DNA of 64,000 nt from an uncultured Acetatifactor sp. GTDB lineage: Bacteria; Bacillota; Clostridia; Lachnospirales; Lachnospiraceae. The position numbers were made by a program, and so were the translations under genes. Shown one piece after another: positions 8,780 to 18,596 of this stretch. Location: the NCBI GenBank assembly GCA_934402315.1, contig CAKRTS010000011.1, positions 1 through 64,000 on the forward strand. Direction: 5' to 3'. How positions within the stretch are numbered: position 1 is the stretch's first letter; each line of letters opens with the position of its first letter. Below the pieces are notes generated by a model, which was not told the DNA's origin, did not search any database, and was given only the letters and a program-made list of their open reading frames with translations.

Positions 8780-8942
8780 TAACAGTTCAGCCCGCGCCAT
8801 TCGCAAAGCCGCGCTTGCGCGCTTCCCGTCGCTGCCGCGACTAGCTTTGCTCATAGGCGGGCGCTCATCTCATGAACATGTCGATTCGCAAAATCATGCG
8901 AGCATGATTTTGCGAACACGCATGTTCATGGCTGAACTGTTA
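8780..8942. repeat. MITE-like palindromic element with 13-bp terminal inverted repeats
   Basis: TAACAGTTCAGCC (8780-8792) is repeated inverted and perfectly as GGCTGAACTGTTA (8930-8942). Inside, CATGAACATG (8871-8880) pairs with CATGTTCATG (8921-8930). TTCGCAAAATCATGC (8885-8899) pairs with GCATGATTTTGCGAA (8902-8916). No target-site duplication is obvious and it holds no ORF. It could be a miniature inverted-repeat transposable element or a REP-type extragenic palindrome. Confidence 0.6.
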
Positions 8943-8972
8943 CAGGTTACATTGTAACATATTACAGAAAGA

Positions 8973-9001
8973 TTGCAAATTGAATTAAAAAAGGGTATAC
9001 T
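8973..9001 (+). promoter_or_regulatory. Promoter of the DUF1292 gene
   Basis: TTGCAA (8973-8978), a 17-nt spacer and TATACT (8996-9001). Transcription would start about 15 bases before the AGGAGG ribosome binding site of the gene at 9026. Confidence 0.65.
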
Positions 9002-9025
9002 AATAAAAAAAGTCAGGAGGCTGCC

Positions 9026-9358
9026 ATGGGAAAGAATAAAGATTATGATGATGAAGAAATGACCGTAGAGCTTGAGCTGGACGACGGCACCAATGTCAAC
9101 TGTGCGGTAATCACGATCCTCACGGTAGAGGAAAAGGATTATATTGTTCTCCTTCCTTTGAATGAGGATGGTGAAAATGAAGACGGTGAGGTATGGTTTT
9201 ACGGCTACCGCGAAAACCCGGACGACCCGAACGAGGAGCCTGAGCTTCTCTACATCGACGACGATGCCGAGTACGAGAAGGTGGCGGATGCCTTTGACGA
9301 ATACCTCGACAGCTGCGAATTCGACGAGCTGATCGATGCGGACGACGAGGAAGAATAA
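9026..9358 (+). CDS. DUF1292 family protein
   Basis: A small, very acidic protein (110 aa) of the DUF1292 family, common in Firmicutes and often near yrzL/ruvX-type genes. Here it stands alone on the plus strand. The typical core is present: MTVELELDDGTNVNCAVITILTVEEKDYIVLLPL, read as LDDG-x-VxCxVI followed by YIVLLPL, then WFYGYRENPDDPNEEPEL and a C-terminal helix (VADAFDEYLDS). An AGGAGG site lies seven bases before the ATG. The function is unknown. It has its own promoter immediately after the inverted-repeat element. Confidence 0.85.
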   Translation: MGKNKDYDDEEMTVELELDDGTNVNCAVITILTVEEKDYIVLLPLNEDGENEDGEVWFYGYRENPDDPNEEPELLYIDDDAEYEKVADAFDEYLDSCEFDELIDADDEEE

Positions 9359-9368
9359 CTCAATGTTT

Positions 9369-11231
9369 TCATTTCAAAAGCGGATTTAAAAATCTGGACG
9401 GAAGTCTGGGGCGCGTCTGGTCTCCTGTGAGATACAGCAGCTCCAGATTTTTCTTTGCCCTTGTCATGGCGACATAGAATATCCTGCGCTCCTCCTCTAT
9501 CGTCTCCCTGCTCTGCATCTCCCCCAGCGGAAAATTCTTCTCGTTGCAGTCCGGAATAATCACCCTGTCAAATTCAAGCCCCTTTGCACTGTGAACCGTC
9601 ATCAGCTGCAAGGCCTCCTCCGGCACAGCCCTCTTCCTCTGCAATACCGTCTCCGTATATGCCTCCTGCGCCGCCTTCCACTCCTTAAGATCCGCATAGC
9701 GTGCCGCATCGTTCCGGAACCATTCCGTAAGCTCCAGCCACTTTGTCAGCCGCTCCCGATTTCCCCCGGAAATGCTCCTGAGATATTCCTCGTACCCCAC
9801 CGCCTTTAAGAGATAAGAAACCGCAAGCCCCGGCTGCATCTTCTCAAGGGCACGCAGCTGCCGCTCCAGCCGCTCCAGCCTGTCCAGACACTCACGCATT
9901 CTCGCATCGCCTCCCCCTTTCATGTAATACCTCCGTATCTCAGCCAGCGTCCTTCCCTCCCCCACCGCCTCCCTGCTGATATAGCGGGAAGGACGGTTGA
10001 TGACCCGGAGCAGAAGCTCCCTGTTCCAGTCTCCTGCCGCCAACGCAAGATATGCCATGATGTCCTTCGCAATAAAATGCTCATAAATGCTTTTCCCCTC
10101 ATCCCTCATGCCAAACGGAATGCCATTCCCGTGCAGGAGCGCCGCCACGCGCTGCATGGCGGAATTTGTTCTGAAAAGGATTGCACAGCTTAAGCGGCCG
10201 GCAGCCCGGGGCTTCCATTGCTCCGCCTCGCTCAAAAGCCATGCATCCTGTTCTTTTCTGTCAGTGAAATGCCTAATCGCCAGCGCCCTGCCGCCGCTGT
10301 CTTCCGCTGCCTGCAATTCCTTCGGGAATCGGTTCCTGTTTTCCCCGATAACCGCCAGCGACGCCGTGACAATCTCTCCCTTACAGCGGTAGTTGAGATT
10401 CAGCAGAAGCCGCCTCGCCGCGAAATCGTCTGCAAAACGCCTCATAATATCCGGCTCCGCACCACGGAAGCCATAGATGGACTGATCGTCGTCTCCGACA
10501 GCAAAAATATTATACGGAGCCGATGTCAGCAGCTTTATCACCTCATACTGAACCGGATTGCAGTCCTGAAACTCATCGATCAGTATGTGCCGGAACCGCC
10601 TCTGCCAGCTGCTTCTGAACACCTGATCCGTCTCAAGAAGTCTCTTACAAGCGAAGAGCATGTCGTCAAAATCAATGCCTTTGTTTTTCCGCATCTCCGC
10701 GGAATAGCTCTCCATGATTTTTTCAAAAGACGCCCGCCACTCGGACGGCATTTCCGCTGTCGCCCGACCGAGGTCAACGGTATTTTTGTACAGACTGATC
10801 GCTGCCAGAATGCGCGGAATCTCCTCCGAATACTCCGCGCCCGCAATCGCTCCGCCCGCGTCAATTTGAATTTGTTTTACTATGGAATATAAGATCTTTC
10901 TCTTTTCACGATCGGTGAGAAGTTTCAGATGTTTTGCTCTCTCAGATTCCAACAGGATATGGTAAAAGACCGAATGGAATGTGCCAAAATTGACCGGATA
11001 ATTCCCGCCCGACAATTTCCGGAAACGCTGCTGCATTGCCTCTGCGGCTTCTTTTGTAAAGGTGATAACAAGGATTTCTTCGGGTGGAACACCCTGTTCG
11101 ATCAGATAAAGAATACGATTTGTGACGGTATAGGTTTTCCCGGAGCCGGGGCCCGCCAGCAAGAGCAACGGCCCCTCTCCCCAGGTGACGGCACATCGCT
11201 GTGCCTCATTCATTTTACTCAGATCAGGCAT
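9369..11231 (-). CDS. UvrD/PcrA-like superfamily 1 DNA helicase
   Basis: An ATP-dependent 3'-5' DNA helicase. Superfamily 1A motifs run in order: Walker [13 protein letters not shown] (27-33 core), [12 protein letters not shown], motif [16 protein letters not shown], motif [22 protein letters not shown], motif [17 protein letters not shown], motif [27 protein letters not shown] and motif [24 protein letters not shown]. At 620 aa it is shorter than PcrA (about 740) and ends soon after motif VI, so it lacks the usual RNA-polymerase/UvrB-binding tail. The start overlaps the end of gltX by eight bases, so the two are probably cotranscribed. Confidence 0.9.
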   Translation of the reverse strand: MPDLSKMNEAQRCAVTWGEGPLLLLAGPGSGKTYTVTNRILYLIEQGVPPEEILVITFTKEAAEAMQQRFRKLSGGNYPVNFGTFHSVFYHILLESERAKHLKLLTDREKRKILYSIVKQIQIDAGGAIAGAEYSEEIPRILAAISLYKNTVDLGRATAEMPSEWRASFEKIMESYSAEMRKNKGIDFDDMLFACKRLLETDQVFRSSWQRRFRHILIDEFQDCNPVQYEVIKLLTSAPYNIFAVGDDDQSIYGFRGAEPDIMRRFADDFAARRLLLNLNYRCKGEIVTASLAVIGENRNRFPKELQAAEDSGGRALAIRHFTDRKEQDAWLLSEAEQWKPRAAGRLSCAILFRTNSAMQRVAALLHGNGIPFGMRDEGKSIYEHFIAKDIMAYLALAAGDWNRELLLRVINRPSRYISREAVGEGRTLAEIRRYYMKGGGDARMRECLDRLERLERQLRALEKMQPGLAVSYLLKAVGYEEYLRSISGGNRERLTKWLELTEWFRNDAARYADLKEWKAAQEAYTETVLQRKRAVPEEALQLMTVHSAKGLEFDRVIIPDCNEKNFPLGEMQSRETIEEERRIFYVAMTRAKKNLELLYLTGDQTRPRLPSRFLNPLLK

Positions 11232-12678
11232 TTTCGAGCTTCTCTATGCCCTTCCTGATTCTCTTTAATGTCTCCTCCTTGCCCAGAAGCTCCATGATCT
11301 CTGTGGCACCGGCGGGAGTCATCTGCTTGCCGGATACAGCCGTTCGGATCGGCCACATCACATAGCCGTTCTTCACGCCCTTCTCCTCCACATACTGAAG
11401 CAGCATCTGATACAGACCGTCATTACTGTAATCCTCCTGCGCCTCCAGCATCGGAAGTACATCCTTTAATACCTGCAGCGAAGATGCACTGTCGGTTTTC
11501 ATCTTCTTGTGCGTATACATCGCCACATCATATTCAGGCAGTTCCTCTAAGAAATCCACCTGCCCCGCAATGTCGGGGAACACCTCGATACGGGTCTTTA
11601 CCATGCCCGCGATCTTCTTTAAGTCAAGATCCTTTGTCAGCGCCTGCTTCAGATAAGGCTCCGCCATCTCATAAAACTTGTCGAAGTCCATCGCCTTGAT
11701 ATATTCACCGTTCATCCAGCGCAGCTTAACAATATCAAACACAGCGGGCGATTTGCTGATCCTGTGATAGTCAAACTCCTTGATGAGCTCGTCCAGCGTG
11801 AACATCTCGCGGTTATCCTCCGGGCTCCACCCGAGCAGTGCGATATAGTTCACAATCGCCTCTGTGACAAAGCCCTGCTCCAGCAGATCCTCAAAGGAGG
11901 AATGTCCGCTTCGCTTGGAGAGCTTCTTATGGTTCTCATCCGTTATCAGCGGAAGGTGTACATAGACCGGAACCTCCCAGCCGAACGCATCATAGAGACG
12001 GACATACTTCGGCGAGGAGGAAAGGTATTCATTTCCCCTTACCACATGCGTGATATTCATCGTGTGGTCATCGACAACATTTGCAAAATTGTAGGTCGGA
12101 TAACCGTCGGACTTAATCAGGATCATATCGTCCAGCTCTTTGTTCTCGACCGTAATGTCTCCGTACAGCTCGTCATGGAAGGTTGTCGTACCCTCGGTCG
12201 GGTTGTTCTGTCTGATGACAAAAGGCTTTCCCGCCGCCAGATTCGCCTCAACCTCCTCCTTGGAGAGATGCAGGCAGTGCTTATCGTACATGGTGATCTC
12301 CTTGCCCTCGACCACCTCCGTCTTCAGGGACGCAAGGCGCTCCTTGTCGCAGAAGCAATAATAGGCCTCGCCCTTATCGATAAGCTCCTTGGCATATTTC
12401 ATATAGATGCCTGTCTTCATTCTCTCGCTCTGGACATACGGACCATAGCCGCCGTCCTTGTCCGGGCCTTCGTCATGGACAAGCCCCGTCTTCTCAAGCG
12501 TGCGGTAGATAATCTCCGTTGCCCCCTCGACAAAACGCTCCTGATCCGTATCCTCGATACGGAGCATAAAGTCTCCGCCCGCATGCTTTGCAATCAGGAA
12601 CTCATACAGCGCGGAGCGCAAATTTCCCACATGCATCCTGCCCGTCGGGCTGGGCGCATATCTGGTTCTGATTTTCAT
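11224..12678 (-). CDS. gltX: Glutamate-tRNA ligase
   Basis: Charges tRNA-Glu, and in this lineage possibly tRNA-Gln before amidation, with glutamate. Class I signatures are seen: the HIGH-type motif [15 protein letters not shown] at the N-terminus (with HV for HI), [26 protein letters not shown], and the KMSKS-type motif [16 protein letters not shown]. The C-terminal helical anticodon-binding domain ends ...[13 protein letters not shown]. The length of 484 aa is normal. The start is the ATG at 12678 behind GAGGAATTGACC; a TTG two codons upstream is an inferior choice. A poor promoter candidate (TACAAT at 12718-12723, minus strand) lies upstream. Confidence 0.96.
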   Translation of the reverse strand: MKIRTRYAPSPTGRMHVGNLRSALYEFLIAKHAGGDFMLRIEDTDQERFVEGATEIIYRTLEKTGLVHDEGPDKDGGYGPYVQSERMKTGIYMKYAKELIDKGEAYYCFCDKERLASLKTEVVEGKEITMYDKHCLHLSKEEVEANLAAGKPFVIRQNNPTEGTTTFHDELYGDITVENKELDDMILIKSDGYPTYNFANVVDDHTMNITHVVRGNEYLSSSPKYVRLYDAFGWEVPVYVHLPLITDENHKKLSKRSGHSSFEDLLEQGFVTEAIVNYIALLGWSPEDNREMFTLDELIKEFDYHRISKSPAVFDIVKLRWMNGEYIKAMDFDKFYEMAEPYLKQALTKDLDLKKIAGMVKTRIEVFPDIAGQVDFLEELPEYDVAMYTHKKMKTDSASSLQVLKDVLPMLEAQEDYSNDGLYQMLLQYVEEKGVKNGYVMWPIRTAVSGKQMTPAGATEIMELLGKEETLKRIRKGIEKLENA

Positions 12679-12769
12679 GGTCAATTCCTCATTTCTCTTT
12701 CATAGTCATGTAGAACTATTGTAGTCTCTTTTCCGTCAAAACGCAATATCGACTTTCGGAAAACCGCCC

Positions 12770-14272
12770 TTACTCCTCCGCTTCCTTCGGGAGCGCATCC
12801 TTCGCCGCCGCCTTGAACTTAGCGACCTCCTTCGCCGCCTGACAGACCGCAATATTCGTTCCCGCGCCGGCAACGCAGCCGCCCGGACACGCCATTCCCT
12901 CAATCAGATAACCGTTCTTCTTTCCCGCCTTTGCGAGCAGCAGCATCTTCCGGCATTCCGCAAGTCCCTCTGCGTGCTCAATCTTTACCTCCGTTCCGGG
13001 ATAATAGGTCTCGATGCACTTCTCAATCGCGTTTGCAACACCGCCCGCAACGCCGTAGCCACGTCCCGCGCCGGTTGCATCCTGCATCTCATCCATCGCC
13101 TTGATCTCATCCAGCAGAATCCCCTTCGCCTCGAACATTCCCGTCAGTTCCTCGAAGGTAATGACGAAATCGACATCCGAACGTACCGTCCTCCGGCTCG
13201 CCTCCAGCTTTTTTGAAGCGCAGGGCCCGATGAACACCACCGATGCCTCGGGATGCTCCTGCTTGATGATTCTCGCCGTCGCAACCATGGGTGTCAGCTC
13301 ATTGCTGATTTTGTCGATCGTCTCCGGGAAGAGATTTTTCGCCATGACTGACCATGAGGGACAGCAGGAGGTCAATGCAAAGTCCTGCTTCCCGGTCGTC
13401 ACCTCGTTCACATAATGCTCTGCCTCTTTCATGCAGCCCATGTCCGCGCCGAGCGCTGTCTCATAGACATCTGCGAAGCCGAGCTCCTTCAATGCCGTCT
13501 TGAACATGTCCGGCGTCACCTTCGGTCCGAACTGTCCCGCAAACGCTGGAGCCACCTGTGCAATGATGGTTCTGCCGGACTGCATGGCACGGATCAGCTG
13601 GAAAATCTGCGATTTATCCGCAATCGCGCCGAACGGACAGCTCACCATGCACATACCGCAGGAGACGCACATTTCCTCATCAATAAACGCCCTGCCGACC
13701 TTGTCCGATTTGATGGCATTTACACCGCACGCCGCCTTACAGGGGCGTTCCTTGTGACAGATGGCATCGTAAGGACATACCTCCTTACACCTTCCGCACT
13801 TGACACATTTCTCCTGATCGATGACGGATTTCCCGTCCTTCATGGAAATCGCGCCCCGCGGGCACACACTCTGGCAGGGATGCGCAAGGCAGCCCATGCA
13901 GGAGCTTGTCACCTCATAGCGGTTCTCGGGACAGGCATTGCACGCCGACGGAATGACCTGCATCAGCGGCGGCTCGTAATACTTTTCATCAATATTACTC
14001 TCCTCCAGCCCCTGTGTCAGGTGTCCCGGATGCTCTCTGTTCTCCGGACGCAGGCTCATTCCCATGGCAAGCCGGATTCTCTCACGGATAATTGCACGGT
14101 CGCGGTACACACTCTCCCAATACTGGGATTCTTCGTAATCTACGATCTTGTAGGGAAGCGCCTCCATGTCATCCTTCAGGTTGGTCGAGTGGTAGGCAAG
14201 GTTTGCTACCTCCTTGAACACTCTTCGTCTCCGCTGCCTTACCGGGGTGTCTATCCCTCTCATACTGCTCAT
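12770..14272 (-). CDS. [FeFe]-hydrogenase-like iron-sulfur protein (group B / CpIII-like)
   Basis: A 500-aa protein with several [4Fe-4S] motifs (CNACPENRYEVTSSCMGC, CVKCGRCKEVCP, CVSCGMCMVSCP) followed by the H-cluster domain. H-cluster ligands are present: TSCCPSW (Cys303, Cys304), GPCASKKLEA (Cys351) and EGMACPGGCVAGAG (Cys462, Cys466). The second motif differs from the MPCTAKKFE of classical bidirectional enzymes by Met to Gly. The arrangement, including the N-terminal TPVRQRRRRVFKEVA segment, resembles the poorly understood group B enzymes. No hydF/E/G maturase genes are in the window. The start at 14272 has AAGGCGG nine bases upstream; the 23-codon longer frame begins with TTG and lacks a site. 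The electron partner is unknown. Confidence 0.85.
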   Translation of the reverse strand: MSSMRGIDTPVRQRRRRVFKEVANLAYHSTNLKDDMEALPYKIVDYEESQYWESVYRDRAIIRERIRLAMGMSLRPENREHPGHLTQGLEESNIDEKYYEPPLMQVIPSACNACPENRYEVTSSCMGCLAHPCQSVCPRGAISMKDGKSVIDQEKCVKCGRCKEVCPYDAICHKERPCKAACGVNAIKSDKVGRAFIDEEMCVSCGMCMVSCPFGAIADKSQIFQLIRAMQSGRTIIAQVAPAFAGQFGPKVTPDMFKTALKELGFADVYETALGADMGCMKEAEHYVNEVTTGKQDFALTSCCPSWSVMAKNLFPETIDKISNELTPMVATARIIKQEHPEASVVFIGPCASKKLEASRRTVRSDVDFVITFEELTGMFEAKGILLDEIKAMDEMQDATGAGRGYGVAGGVANAIEKCIETYYPGTEVKIEHAEGLAECRKMLLLAKAGKKNGYLIEGMACPGGCVAGAGTNIAVCQAAKEVAKFKAAAKDALPKEAEE

Positions 14273-14388
14273 CTGTCTTTGCCGCCTTTCCCGTGCGCAC
14301 CTCATCAGTACACTCAATGTCGAATGATATTTTTTTAACAAATAGTCATTAACATTAAAGCATATTTATTTCACAAAATCAAGCCCTA

Positions 14389-15069
14389 TCAGTCGCTATA
14401 TGTTAAGCTGTACCAGCTTCTCAGATCGTAATACAGCTTTGCATACAATCCCAGCTTATATGCGAAGTCAATCTGTGCATCCGTTCCGGGCTCCATCGTG
14501 ATCTCAATGTTGTAGTCAGTCCCTAAAACACCGTTCATCTGTGCACTGCCGGTGCAGACCAGATTGCCGTCAAAATCATAGACATTCTTTCCTTCCTCAT
14601 CCGCCAGATACCCTGTCGGGTTGCCGTCGACATCCAGAAAAACAAGGTAGAAAGCTCTGGGAAAGACATCCGTTTCCATCAGCCGCTCCTGCACATAGGC
14701 AACGGCATTATCGTTGGCATCAAACATACCGTAGGCAGAGCCCATAGCCTCCCCCGGCAGCTCCTCGCTGCTCGGCTCATCCTCCACAATTTTCTGATAC
14801 ATCCATGTGTTGTCATTCATCGAAATAATTATCTGGCTGTTCAGGAAGCCCTCCTCCTGCAGGAAGCCGGCTACCTTGCCGTCCGCATAAATATTTCCCG
14901 TCTGGTGCACCTCCTTGATGTCGTCGCCATCGAATCTCACGACTGACGCGGTATCCAACGCGTTCTGTGCCGCCTCCTCGCTGTCAAAATCCAGACTCTT
15001 CGCAACCGCACACCCGGTGAGCATAACCATGCCACAAGCAACTAAAACTCCAGCCAAAGCTTTTTTCAT
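14389..15069 (-). CDS. Putative lipoprotein of unknown function
   Basis: A 226-aa protein with a clear lipoprotein signal (MKKALAGVLVACGMVMLTGC). The rest is a mixed alpha/beta acidic domain with segments such as VVRFDGDDIKEVHQ, YLVFLDVDGNPTGYLADEEG and YDFDGNLVCTGSAQM; these look like beta-hairpin repeats of the kind found in secreted binding domains. I do not recognise the family. It begins 17 bases after the LURP-one-like membrane protein and is probably cotranscribed with it, so the two may work together at the membrane surface. Confidence 0.6.
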   Translation of the reverse strand: MKKALAGVLVACGMVMLTGCAVAKSLDFDSEEAAQNALDTASVVRFDGDDIKEVHQTGNIYADGKVAGFLQEEGFLNSQIIISMNDNTWMYQKIVEDEPSSEELPGEAMGSAYGMFDANDNAVAYVQERLMETDVFPRAFYLVFLDVDGNPTGYLADEEGKNVYDFDGNLVCTGSAQMNGVLGTDYNIEITMEPGTDAQIDFAYKLGLYAKLYYDLRSWYSLTYSD

Positions 15070-15086
15070 TTTCTCTTATCCCTTTC

Positions 15087-16418
15087 TTATATTCTGTTCG
15101 GCAGTGCACCGTCCTCGTCACGCGCAAGCTCTCTCGCAACCATGACCGCCATTGCCGTGATAAGCGGCATATATTTCTCATCATATACAATGATGACTGC
15201 ATTATCAAAGAATACATTTTCAAGCGTAATGTCCAGATTGTCCATAATCATACCGATGAGCCTTCCGTTTAAGGTCACGCTGAAATTATGTCCGATCGAA
15301 CCGGCAATTTCCGTCAGCTCCAGTCGTCCGTCGCTGATCTGCATTGCAAACTTATCCCTAACCAATGTAAACTGCTTTTCAAATGTCCCGTACAGGTCGC
15401 CCTTGTAATAAAAACGGTAGGTTGCCAGCGCATGGCCGACCTCCTTCGTCATCTTGAAGAGCTCGTTATGATAGCTGTCAAAGATGCGCAGGCTGAGCAG
15501 AGGCATGGTTCCGTCGATCTCATAGACGAGATTGTCGTCCTTGTCACGGAGTTCAAAATGCTGTCCGGTCAGTTTAAAGTCCTCGTTAAAGGTATAGACC
15601 TCGGAGGGCAGCGACTCCTCGATGGGAAGCGCCTGTCCGTTCTTTATGTAATATTCAAAGCTCTCCTTCAGTCTCCCCTCCATCAGAAGCACATCCGCAG
15701 TATAGCAGAGGTACTCGGACAAATTGTCCCCGAAATCCTCCCTGATCGGGATCAACGGCTCGTTATACTTCTCCTTAATCATATTGAGGAAGGAATAACC
15801 GATATAACCGATGTAGCCGTCCTTTGTCAGCCAGAAATACAGGTACTGCCCCTTGCCGTCCGGTCCGAACATCAGCGCCTTCTGCTTCATCGTGCGGAAC
15901 TTGACCAGATAACCCGAGCCGAGCGGCGTCTTCACATTCTTGTATGCCTCATAAAATTCCTCGATGGTCCGCGGTCTGTCCATCGAGATCATAACACCCA
16001 TATCTGTCAGGGAATTATAGTTCTCCGGCGATGCCGAGCCCCAGATTGCGATTCCGGCAATCATCACTACCGTCGCTATGCAGATCGTCACGGTCATTCC
16101 ATAGCCCTTGCACAGAATGAACACTCCCAGCAGGAACACAACGGCTCCCACAATGCGGAACTTCCAGTACCGCACCTTCATAGGCTTTGCGAGCCCCTTA
16201 TAGTCCTCCCGCTTCCGCTTCTCGAGTTCCACGACGTTAGCAATCTGCTCCCCTGTCCTCTTAATCGGGGACTTCCCTCTCCACAGCCATGCAAGGAAGC
16301 CGAAGAGCGCAGCAAACAGAATTCCGACAAACAGGAACGTACCATCAGCGTCCTGTATCGTGGCAATCAGTCCGAGCACAAGACAGACAGCCGCCAGACC
16401 CATAAATACTTTTTTCAT
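15087..16418 (-). CDS. Membrane protein with C-terminal LURP-one/tubby-like domain
   Basis: A protein of 443 aa. The N-terminal 150 residues hold about four transmembrane segments in two pairs (near 5-25 and 28-46, then 88-105 and 108-130). A cytoplasmic linker follows. The last about 180 residues resemble the LURP-one-related (YxjI/tubby C-terminal-like) beta-barrel fold, as in FELRDKDDNLVYEIDGTM, FKMTKEVGHALATYRFYYKGDLYGTFEKQFTLVRDKF and LNGRLIGMIMDNLDITLENVFFDNAVIIVYDEK (each read as parts). Members of that fold bind lipids or act as scaffolds; no enzyme activity is implied. The fold assignment is by eye. Confidence 0.55.
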   Translation of the reverse strand: MKKVFMGLAAVCLVLGLIATIQDADGTFLFVGILFAALFGFLAWLWRGKSPIKRTGEQIANVVELEKRKREDYKGLAKPMKVRYWKFRIVGAVVFLLGVFILCKGYGMTVTICIATVVMIAGIAIWGSASPENYNSLTDMGVMISMDRPRTIEEFYEAYKNVKTPLGSGYLVKFRTMKQKALMFGPDGKGQYLYFWLTKDGYIGYIGYSFLNMIKEKYNEPLIPIREDFGDNLSEYLCYTADVLLMEGRLKESFEYYIKNGQALPIEESLPSEVYTFNEDFKLTGQHFELRDKDDNLVYEIDGTMPLLSLRIFDSYHNELFKMTKEVGHALATYRFYYKGDLYGTFEKQFTLVRDKFAMQISDGRLELTEIAGSIGHNFSVTLNGRLIGMIMDNLDITLENVFFDNAVIIVYDEKYMPLITAMAVMVARELARDEDGALPNRI

Positions 16419-16458
16419 GCATTTCTACTCCTTTTCAGGTAAATTTTTACATCAGAAC

Positions 16459-16502
16459 ATAAAAAGCTGTCAGCCAAGGTACTTTGCCTTGTCTGACAGC
16501 TT
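16459..16502 (-). terminator. Rho-independent terminator of the feoAB operon
   Basis: On the minus strand AAGCTGTCAGACAAGG pairs with CCTTGGCTGACAGCTT (16487-16502 with 16464-16479) around a short loop, followed by a TTTTT run. It lies 57 bases after the feoB stop. Confidence 0.88.
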
Positions 16503-16559
16503 AATTATAGCTTTCATGGAAAATCATGTCAACTAAACGAAAGTCTAGGTTTTAGCGTC

Positions 16560-18596
16560 CTATCTGAAAAAGTTGCCAATCTGATATACGATCGTCGTCA
16601 CCATCCAGGCAAGAACCAGCTGGAAAACAATCATCTTTCCCGTGAATTTCCACGAGCCGCTCTCCTTCTTCACTGTTGCGACGGTTGCAACGCAGGGCAC
16701 ATAAAGCAGGCAGAAAAGCATCAGGCAATAAGCATTCAATGCCCCAAAGCCAGGATTAATGCCCTGGATATTTGAGACAATCGCCGCCATTCCCGCATCG
16801 GAATTTGCATTTGCAACACCAAATAGGACAGCAAAGCTGGATACAACAACTTCCTTTGCCGACAGTCCTGACAGCAATGCCACACCGATCTGCCACATTC
16901 CCAGACCTGCCGGCTTCAGCACAGGCACAAGGAGATGACCAATGACTGCTCCGAAGCTTTCAGCCGGATTATCTACCATACCTCCGATGCCGAAGTTCAG
17001 CAAAAACCAGATGACAATCGAGGCAACAAAAATCGTGGTTCCCGCCTTGGAAAGGTAATCTTTCAGCTTGTTCCAGACATAAATGCGTATTGTTCTCGCA
17101 TTCGGCCGCTTGTATTCCGGCAATTCAATGAGCAGCGAATCATTGATCTGCCCCTTCTCCATTCTGTTTATTACCAGCGCCGCCAGAATAGCAATCACCA
17201 TTCCGATTACATACATGGAGAAAGCAACCGGTGCCGGATGTTCAGGGAAAAACATATCCGAAAACAGAACGTAAATCGGTAATCTGGCTGAGCATGACAT
17301 GAACGGTGTCACGAACATGGTCTTACGCCTGTCATGCTCCGTCTCCAATGCCCTCGTCGCCATGATTGCAGGAACCGTACAGCCAAACCCGAGTATCATA
17401 GGCAGAAAGGCTTTTCCGGAGAGCCCGACCCTTCCCATAACAGAATCCATGACATAAGCCACTCTCGACATATAGCCGCTGTCCTCCAGCACCGCAAGCG
17501 CAAGAAACAGGATAAAGATATTCGGGATAAAGGTCAGGATACCTCCGACACCCGCAATAATACCGTCAACAATCAGCGATTTCAGCCATGCTGTCACACC
17601 GATCGCGTCAAGTCCTGCCGAAGCCGCAGCAGACAGCCATGCAAGCCCCTGCTCAAAGACACCCTTTAGGAGATCTCCAACGGTAAAAGTCAGGAAAAAG
17701 ACAGCACACATAATCAGCAGAAACACCGGAATCCCCCAGAAAGGATGTGTGAGTACTTTGTCTACTTTATCCGTCGAGGCTGCCTTCTGATTCTTATAAA
17801 ACAGGGTCTCATTAACCACCTTCTCTATGTAGGCATATTTGCACTGGATAATATCCTTCTCATAGCTTCTGTCCACAACATTAGTGACCGAGATGGGATG
17901 CTCCTTCTTGACCTCCTCATCATCCTCAAGCAGCTTGATTGCATGCCAGCGCACAGACGAATGGGTCGGATAATGTGCTCCCATCATCACCTCCAGCTTT
18001 GCAATCTTATCTTCAATTTCCGGAGGATATTTCAGAACATACTCCGTCTCGTCCCCGGGTGCTCCCTTTCTGCCGTTACCCTCCTCATAATGGTGGACGA
18101 CTGCATGTAACAGAATATCAAGTCCTGTACGCTTCGCCGCCGAAACCGGCACAACAGGAATACCCCCAAGCATTTCTGGCAGACGATGCATATCAATCTC
18201 CATACCACGCTCCTTGACAATATCCATCATGTTCAGTGCCAGCACAATCGGCTTGCCAAGCTCCAGCAGTTGAAGCGTAAGATAAAGATTTCTCTCCAGA
18301 GATGAGGCATCCACAACATTGATGATCACATCAATGCTGTCATCCATAGCGCATTGCCTTGTCACCTTCTCTTCAATGGTGTAACAGGTCAGAGAATAAA
18401 TGCCCGGAGTATCAATGAGGGTAATGTCAACATCCTCAAAGCTGGTCTGACCCTCGAAGCGCTCCACAGTCACTCCCGGCCAGTTTGCAACCTTGAGCTT
18501 CGAGCCTGTCAGTGCGTTGAATAAAGTAGTCTTTCCGCAATTCGGGTTGCCGATGCAGGCAACGTTAATATGTTTTTTCTCTTTCGTACCACTCAT
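16560..18596 (-). CDS. feoB: Ferrous iron transport protein B
   Basis: Main Fe2+ uptake permease of anaerobes. The N-terminal G domain carries G1 GNPNCGKTTLFNALTG, switch region KVANWPGVTVERFEG, G3 DTPGIYSLT and a G4-type NMMD. The GDI-like helical linker is followed by the Gate/transport region, with the paired signatures LPMILGFGCTVPAIMATR and LLSGLSAKEVVVSSFAVLFG typical of FeoB, and about eight transmembrane segments. At 678 aa it is the compact Firmicute type. Its ATG overlaps the feoA stop (ATGA) behind GGGAGG, so the two are translationally coupled. A Fur-type box lies ahead of feoA. Confidence 0.96.
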   Translation of the reverse strand: MSGTKEKKHINVACIGNPNCGKTTLFNALTGSKLKVANWPGVTVERFEGQTSFEDVDITLIDTPGIYSLTCYTIEEKVTRQCAMDDSIDVIINVVDASSLERNLYLTLQLLELGKPIVLALNMMDIVKERGMEIDMHRLPEMLGGIPVVPVSAAKRTGLDILLHAVVHHYEEGNGRKGAPGDETEYVLKYPPEIEDKIAKLEVMMGAHYPTHSSVRWHAIKLLEDDEEVKKEHPISVTNVVDRSYEKDIIQCKYAYIEKVVNETLFYKNQKAASTDKVDKVLTHPFWGIPVFLLIMCAVFFLTFTVGDLLKGVFEQGLAWLSAAASAGLDAIGVTAWLKSLIVDGIIAGVGGILTFIPNIFILFLALAVLEDSGYMSRVAYVMDSVMGRVGLSGKAFLPMILGFGCTVPAIMATRALETEHDRRKTMFVTPFMSCSARLPIYVLFSDMFFPEHPAPVAFSMYVIGMVIAILAALVINRMEKGQINDSLLIELPEYKRPNARTIRIYVWNKLKDYLSKAGTTIFVASIVIWFLLNFGIGGMVDNPAESFGAVIGHLLVPVLKPAGLGMWQIGVALLSGLSAKEVVVSSFAVLFGVANANSDAGMAAIVSNIQGINPGFGALNAYCLMLFCLLYVPCVATVATVKKESGSWKFTGKMIVFQLVLAWMVTTIVYQIGNFFR

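Larger units (their letters stand above)
8562..9025. other. Non-coding, hairpin-rich GC-rich island
   Basis: 464 bases without a credible gene, between divergent genes. From about 8600 to 8780 it is GC-rich with imperfect palindromes. One is AGATGCC...GGCATCT near 8676-8700, flanked by GTGC/GCAC; another is CACCGC...GCGGTG. A terminal-inverted-repeat element follows at 8780-8942, then a small palindrome GTTACATTGTAAC (8946-8958) and the promoter of the DUF1292 gene. A 72-codon frame at 8626-8844 has no ribosome binding site and was not called. Confidence 0.6.

Noticed and set aside
8626..8844. 72-codon plus-strand frame in the hairpin-rich island
   Set aside because: It begins in palindromic DNA, has no ribosome binding site, and the composition is Arg/Ala/Cys-rich noise.
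14273..14388. Rex-type operator before the hydrogenase-like gene
   Set aside because: TTGTTAA and TTGTGAA half sites occur in this AT-rich stretch, but no complete inverted repeat is present.
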